Assembly (NCBI RefSeq): GCF_001293525.1
Contig: NZ_BBYR01000076.1
Coordinates: 24,897 to 88,896, forward strand
Source of the DNA: Pseudideonella sakaiensis
Lineage (GTDB): Bacteria; Pseudomonadota; Gammaproteobacteria; Burkholderiales; Burkholderiaceae_C
Direction: 5' to 3'
Length of the DNA: 64,000 bases
Of this stretch, positions 59,888-64,000 are shown piece by piece. The position numbers were made by a program, and so were the translations under genes. The notes under the pieces are model-generated. The model worked only from the letters and a program-made list of their open reading frames with translations, was not told the DNA's origin and ran no database searches. Numbering within the stretch: the stretch's first letter is position 1; each line of letters begins with the position of its first letter.

Positions 59888-61294
59888 TCAATCGTCGTTC
59901 TCGTTGCGGATCTGCGACTTCAGCTCCTCGGACAGCAGGACCTGCGCGCCGCGCACCACCACCGGATCGTCCTCCGACAGCCCGGGAACGAACCACTGCT
60001 CGCCGACCCGCCGCGCCGCGGGCAGCGCACGGCGCTGGAAGCGGTCCTTCGCCACAGCCTCGGCCGGCCGGGCGGCCGCGCCCGCGCCGGGCATCGACGC
60101 CGAAGGCGATGCCGGCGCCGGCGCCGCCTCCGCTCCCTCGTCCTCGTCGCGGCCCGATTCGCGGACGTAGATCCAGGGCTGGCCGGCGTGCCAGACGATC
60201 GCGGCGGCCGGCACCAGCAGGCCCTCGCGCGCGGCCCCGTCGCCGGCGCCGTGCGCCAGCAGGCGCTGGCCGACGGCCAGGCCGCCGCCGGGTGCGAGGT
60301 AGAGCCACTGGCGGCCGCCGGCGCTGGCCTCGGGCGCGGCACCGGCGCCGGCCGGCAGCGCAGCGAGGCGGCGCGCGATCCGGCCGGGCGGCGCGTCCGG
60401 GGACCGCGCGGGCCCGTCGGCCTCCGCCGCGGCAGCCGCGGCCGGCGGCACCGGCCCGGGACGGGCCGGCGGCAGCTCGAGGCGGGCCGGCGGCGGATCG
60501 GCGACGTCGGCCGGCTGCACGAGACGCAACAGCACCAGGCGCCCGGCCAGCAGCGCCGCCACCCGGTCCGCCGTCGCCGGGCCGGCCGTCGTGGCGTCCG
60601 CCCGGCCGCGGTCCGCGGCGCGCGGACCGCCCGGCTCGACGCTGGCCGCCAGCTCGCGGCCCCAGGCCGCGCGCAGCGCCTCCTGCTGCCCCTCGAGCCG
60701 GGCCTCGGCGGCGCGCGCCTGGGCCTGGTCGATGCGCGCCTGGGCCCGGGCCTGCTCGAGCTGGCGCTGCGAGGCGTTGCGGTCGTCGTCGAAGAGCGCC
60801 TGCACGCGCTGCCGCTCGGCCTCGCTGGCCTGCGCGGTGGCCGCGGCCTGGGCCACGGCCGCGCGCGCCAGCCGCAGCTGCTCGCGAGCCTGGGCCAGCG
60901 GCTGCGGGTCGACCACGCTCAGCCAGTGCGGCTCGCGCAGCGAGAGGCGCGCCTCCAACGGCGCAGCCACCGCGAGCCCCAGCCGCTGCTGGGCGCGGCG
61001 GCCGAGCAGCACCGCGGGCGGTCCCTCGGCCGCGTCGTCCAGGTGCGAGGCCACCGGCACCTCGTCCGCCTCGCGCCCGACGGCGAGGCGGAACTCGTCG
61101 CGACCGAGCCACGCGACCGCCCAGGCCAGCGCGACGATGAGCACGGTCTGCACGAAGACGAGCGTGGCGAGGCGGCGCGAGGTCCGCGCGTCGCCCGGGA
61201 GCGGGGCCGCCGCGAGGGCCGCGGGCGGCGGGCCCTGCAGCTCGCCGTCGGCACCGTCGGGCGGCGCCGGTCGGTCGTCGTCCGCCGGGCTCAA
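59888..61294 (-). CDS. RND efflux periplasmic adaptor (membrane-fusion) protein
   Basis: 468 residues in the adaptor position of the efflux operon. It has a short cytosolic N terminus, one membrane anchor ([23 protein letters not shown], about 35-57), barrel-type segments ([18 protein letters not shown]), a long coiled-coil hairpin ([39 protein letters not shown]) and a C-terminal barrel ([21 protein letters not shown]). The start is TTG at 61294, overlapping the outer-membrane gene's TGA (TTGA), with GGAGG 7 nt upstream at 61302-61306. It carries a large Pro/Ala insert and a membrane anchor rather than a lipobox. Confidence 0.82.
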   Translation of the reverse strand: MSPADDDRPAPPDGADGELQGPPPAALAAAPLPGDARTSRRLATLVFVQTVLIVALAWAVAWLGRDEFRLAVGREADEVPVASHLDDAAEGPPAVLLGRRAQQRLGLAVAAPLEARLSLREPHWLSVVDPQPLAQAREQLRLARAAVAQAAATAQASEAERQRVQALFDDDRNASQRQLEQARAQARIDQAQARAAEARLEGQQEALRAAWGRELAASVEPGGPRAADRGRADATTAGPATADRVAALLAGRLVLLRLVQPADVADPPPARLELPPARPGPVPPAAAAAAEADGPARSPDAPPGRIARRLAALPAGAGAAPEASAGGRQWLYLAPGGGLAVGQRLLAHGAGDGAAREGLLVPAAAIVWHAGQPWIYVRESGRDEDEGAEAAPAPASPSASMPGAGAAARPAEAVAKDRFQRRALPAARRVGEQWFVPGLSEDDPVVVRGAQVLLSEELKSQIRNENDD

Positions 61295-62802
61295 GGCCCC
61301 CCCTCCGAGGCGCCGTCGGCAGCGCGGGCCAGCAGCGGGCGCGGCAGCGGCCGGCCGCGGGCGTCGAGCGGCCGCTGCAGCGCGTCCTCGAGCGCGGCGA
61401 CGGCCGCCCAGGCCTCGGCCTGCGCCGCGTGCGCCTGCAGCCGAAGCGCGAGCACGTCGGCACGCGCCGCCAGCACGGCCAGCCGGTCCGCGTCGCCGGC
61501 CTCGCGCCGCGCCACGCTGCGCTCGCGCAGGGCCTCGGCGGCGGCGATGCGCGGCGCCCAGGACCCGAGCCGCTGCTGCGCCCGCTCCAGGCCCTCGCGC
61601 GCCCCGGCGAGGTCGGCCAGCGCCTGCTGCTGCACCGGCGCGAAGGCAGCGGCCTCGGCGGCGCGCCGCGCCGTCGCCTCGGCGATCGCCGGTCCGGCAG
61701 CCCCGGCCAGCGGCCAGTCGAGCGCGATGCCGAGGGTCCAGCGCCGGTCGCCCGGCTCCCAGGTCCAGCCCGGCCGCAGCACCAGCTGCGGCCACTGGCG
61801 CGCCACGGCCAGCCGCAGCTCGGCATCGGCCGCCGCGTAGCGGGCGAGCGCGCGCCGCAGGTCCAGCCGGTCGAGCAGCGCGGCCTCCTGCAGCGCCTGC
61901 GTGTCGGCCAGGCCGTCGAGGCGCTGCGCCAGCGCCTGCGGATCCGCCAAGGCGTCCAGGTCCTGCGGCGGGAGGACCGCGCGCGTCGGGTCCAGCCCGA
62001 GCGCGGCGACCAGCGCGCTGCGCGCCTCGCGCACGGCGTCCTGGGCCCGCTCGGCGTCGCGCCGGGCCGCATCGGCGTCGTGGGCAACCGCCCGGGCGGT
62101 TGGCGCATCGGCGGCGCCGAGCGCGAGCCGGCGCGCCCAGGCCTCGGCCTGTTCGGCGCGCGTGCGCGCCAGGGCCGCGTGCAGCGCCGCCTCGCCCTCG
62201 GCCTGCCAGAGCCCGCGGCGGCGGTCACGCACGGCGCGGCTCAGGGCCCAGGCCACCTCGCCGAGACGCAACCCGGCCTCGTCCGCCGCGGCGTCGGCCG
62301 CGGCCGCTGCCGCGTCGCGGCGCGAGGTGCCGAGCACGCCCGCCGGATCGCCCAGCTCGAGGGCCACACCGACGCTCCACGGCGAGACGCCCGGCCCGCG
62401 GTCCGCATGGTGCTCCAGCGCCAGCTCGCCGCCGCGCAGCCGCAGGCCGCGCTGGGCCGCTTCGCGCTGCCGCGTGGCGCGCGCGGCGGCCCATTCGGCG
62501 CGCGCCTGCACCAGCGCCGGATGGCTCGCCAGCACCCAGGCGCGCGACGCGGCCTCGTCCCAGCGCGGCAGCGGCCAGCGCGCGGTGTCCAGCCCGCGGG
62601 CGGCCAGCGCGGCGCGGGTCTCGGGCGCCTCGGGCGTGCGTTCGCGCAGCCATTCGCGCGCGGCCGGCGGGGTCGTGCCGGCGGGCGGCAGCGGCTGCAG
62701 GCCGCAGGCGGCCAGGCCGGCCGCCAGGCCGGCAAGCAGCGCAGCGCGCGAAGCGTTCGCCCGCGGCGGGCGGGCGGCAGGACGGGACGGGCCAGGGACC
62801 AT
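61291..62802 (-). CDS. TolC/CusC-like outer-membrane efflux lipoprotein
   Basis: Outer-membrane channel of the same tripartite pump. 503 residues: signal peptide with lipobox GLAAC (Cys33), then two long helical repeats ([59 protein letters not shown]). Helices are extremely Ala/Arg-rich. It is first in the operon and divergent from guaC. A TAGCAT hexamer lies 9 nt before its ATG, another possible short-leader promoter. Confidence 0.85.
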   Translation of the reverse strand: MVPGPSRPAARPPRANASRAALLAGLAAGLAACGLQPLPPAGTTPPAAREWLRERTPEAPETRAALAARGLDTARWPLPRWDEAASRAWVLASHPALVQARAEWAAARATRQREAAQRGLRLRGGELALEHHADRGPGVSPWSVGVALELGDPAGVLGTSRRDAAAAAADAAADEAGLRLGEVAWALSRAVRDRRRGLWQAEGEAALHAALARTRAEQAEAWARRLALGAADAPTARAVAHDADAARRDAERAQDAVREARSALVAALGLDPTRAVLPPQDLDALADPQALAQRLDGLADTQALQEAALLDRLDLRRALARYAAADAELRLAVARQWPQLVLRPGWTWEPGDRRWTLGIALDWPLAGAAGPAIAEATARRAAEAAAFAPVQQQALADLAGAREGLERAQQRLGSWAPRIAAAEALRERSVARREAGDADRLAVLAARADVLALRLQAHAAQAEAWAAVAALEDALQRPLDARGRPLPRPLLARAADGASEGGP

Positions 62803-62876
62803 GCCCGGCCGATGCTAGCCCCGAAGTCCCCGCCGGCAGCCCGGGCCGAACCCGGGTTCTCCCGGGGCCCGCTGCT

Positions 62877-62882
62877 TAGAAT
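62877..62882 (+). promoter_or_regulatory. Candidate -10 (TAGAAT) of guaC
   Basis: TAGAATCGCCG lies 58 nt before the guaC ATG in the 138-nt divergent region with the efflux operon. It is identical as a hexamer to those at 5205 and 48137. No -35 recognised. Confidence 0.45.
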
Positions 62883-62940
62883 CGCCGCCCGGCGACAGGG
62901 ACCCAGCCCGGACCCCGGCCGACGACGAGCGAGTCCCGCG

Positions 62941-63918
62941 ATGGACATCTTCGACTACGACAACGTCCTGCTGCTGCCGCGCAAGTGCCGCGTCGAGAGC
63001 CGCAGCGAATGCGACCCCTCGGTCCAGTTCGGCCCGCACCGCTTCGTGCTGCCGGTGGTGCCGGCGAACATGAAGACCGTGATCGACGAGCCGATCGCCG
63101 AGTGGCTCGCGGCCAACGGCCACTTCTACGTGATGCACCGCTTCGACCTCGACGGCGTCGCCTTCGCGAAGCGCATGCGCGAGCGCGGCCTGCTGGTGTC
63201 GATCAGCGCCGGCGTGAAGGCCGAGGACCAGCGCATGATCGACCGGCTGGCCGCCGAAGGCGTCGGGGCGGACTACGTGACCATCGACATCGCGCACGGC
63301 CACGCCGACACCGTGCACCGCATGATCGACCACATCAAGGCGCGCCTGCCGCAGGCCTTCGTGATCGCCGGCAACGTCGCGACGCCGGAGGCGGTGATCG
63401 ACCTCGAGAACTGGGGCGCCGACGCCACCAAGGTCGGCGTGGGGCCGGGCAAGGTCTGCATCACCCGACTGAAGACGGGCTTCGGCACCGGCGGCTGGCA
63501 GCTCAGCGCGCTGAAGTGGTGCTCGCGGGTGGCCACCAAGCCCATCATCGCCGACGGCGGCATCCGCGACCACGGCGACATCGCCAAGAGCGTGCGCTTC
63601 GGCGCGTCGATGGTGATGATCGGCTCGCTGTTCGCCGGCCACGAGGAGTCGCCGGGCCAGACGGTCGAGGTCGACGGCAAGCGCTACAAGGAGTACTACG
63701 GCAGCGCGAGCGACTTCAACAAGGGCGAGTACAAGCACGTCGAGGGCAAGCGCATCCTCGAGCCGATCAAGGGCCCGCTGGCGCGCACGCTGCGTGAAAT
63801 GCGCGAGGACGTGCAGAGCTCGATCAGCTACGCCGGCGGCACCCGGCTGGCCGACATCCGGCGCGTCAACTACGTGATCCTGGGCGGCGACAACGCGGGC
63901 GAGCACCTGCTGATGTGA
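62941..63918 (+). CDS. guaC: GMP reductase
   Basis: NADPH-dependent deamination of GMP to IMP in purine salvage. 325 residues, matching the shorter Bacillus-like GMP reductase subgroup rather than the 347-residue E. coli type. TIM-barrel motifs: [36 protein letters not shown], active-site loop [18 protein letters not shown] with the catalytic cysteine, [16 protein letters not shown], and [12 protein letters not shown] flap. IMP dehydrogenase is excluded by the absence of a CBS insert and by length. Confidence 0.93.
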   Translation: MDIFDYDNVLLLPRKCRVESRSECDPSVQFGPHRFVLPVVPANMKTVIDEPIAEWLAANGHFYVMHRFDLDGVAFAKRMRERGLLVSISAGVKAEDQRMIDRLAAEGVGADYVTIDIAHGHADTVHRMIDHIKARLPQAFVIAGNVATPEAVIDLENWGADATKVGVGPGKVCITRLKTGFGTGGWQLSALKWCSRVATKPIIADGGIRDHGDIAKSVRFGASMVMIGSLFAGHEESPGQTVEVDGKRYKEYYGSASDFNKGEYKHVEGKRILEPIKGPLARTLREMREDVQSSISYAGGTRLADIRRVNYVILGGDNAGEHLLM

Positions 63919-63923
63919 GGTCA

Positions 63924-63967
63924 GCGCCCCCAGGGCCGGGCGGTGCCCGGCCCGCCCCCCGAGGGGG
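63924..63967 (+). repeat. Copy B of the 44-nt dispersed GC-rich hairpin repeat
   Basis: Starts 6 nt after the guaC stop. It contains hairpin GGGCCGGGC (63933-63941) / GCCCGGCCC (63945-63953) and a CCCCC/GGGGG stem at its end. It matches copy A at 27837-27880 at 39 of 44 positions. Confidence 0.7.
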
Positions 63968-63969
63968 TC

Positions 63970-64000
63970 GAGAAAACTTGGGGCGGCCCGGCGTTTTCTC
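63970..64000 (+). terminator. Inverted repeat with T-rich arm after guaC, cut by window edge
   Basis: GAGAAAAC (63970-63977) pairs with GTTTTCTC (63993-64000) around a 15-nt GC-rich loop. The TTTT in the second arm makes it the most terminator-like hairpin in the window. Confidence 0.5.

Overview
The window is a stretch of chromosome from a very GC-rich (by eye roughly 70-75% G+C) betaproteobacterium, most likely order Burkholderiales, in or near the Rubrivivax/Leptothrix/Methylibium group. This rests on gene content and order: ndk-rlmN-pilW-rodZ-ispG-hisS-yfgM-bamB-der-hfq-hflX-hflK-hflC-DUF2065-hisZ-purA-phosphoribosyltransferase, then sucA-sucB-lpdA-zapE, and polA divergent from DUF2782-thrB-BPSS1780. 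Genus cannot be fixed from the sequence alone. There is no prophage, insertion sequence, integron, CRISPR array or rRNA operon; apart from one tRNA, the window is almost wholly protein-coding housekeeping DNA with short intergenic gaps.

Layout. 1-2837 (+): 3' part of a DadA-like amino-acid dehydrogenase and a bifunctional NAD(P)H-hydrate repair enzyme. 2857-5190 (-): RNase R, divergent from a tRNA-Leu(CAG) at 5227-5311. 5547-22385 (-): a 17-gene unidirectional run covering purine, histidine and isoprenoid synthesis, ribosome biogenesis (Der, HflX, RlmN), Hfq, membrane quality control (HflKC), outer-membrane assembly (BamB), type IV pili (PilW) and cell shape (RodZ). 22478-26895 (-): RluB, ScpB and RluD; divergent bamD at 27000-27836 (+). 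27933-30253 (-): DinG/YoaA helicase and a DUF465 protein; divergent PP2C phosphatase at 30390-31157. 31158-38839 (-): hypothetical secreted protein, ZapE, and the 2-oxoglutarate dehydrogenase operon (sucA-sucB-lpdA). 39191-45154: a cysteine-cluster protein, a nitronate monooxygenase-like enzyme, and a FecR/LysM protein followed by a CHASE2 hybrid histidine kinase, the most system-like accessory locus here. 45261-48083 (-): DNA polymerase I. 48149-54082 (+): DUF2782, ThrB, BPSS1780 membrane protein, an SDR, an orphan ParA-like ATPase and a PhoX-type phosphatase. 54152-62802 (-): UvrD and a three-gene RND efflux system; 62941-63918 (+): GMP reductase.

Integration. Many neighbours overlap by 1-11 nt (ATGA, GTGA, TTGA junctions), implying translational coupling. 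Envelope biogenesis recurs: BamB, BamD, RodZ, PilW, HflKC, ZapE. The few AT-rich intergenic spots are strikingly alike, mostly TAnAAT hexamers followed by C. Several lie only 6-7 nt before a start codon and suggest leaderless or very short-leader transcripts. A 44-nt GC-rich hairpin repeat occurs just after two stop codons (27837 and 63924). Nothing in the window is a clear previously undescribed system; the FecR/LysM-CHASE2 kinase pair, the leaderless-promoter pattern and the dispersed repeat are the best leads.
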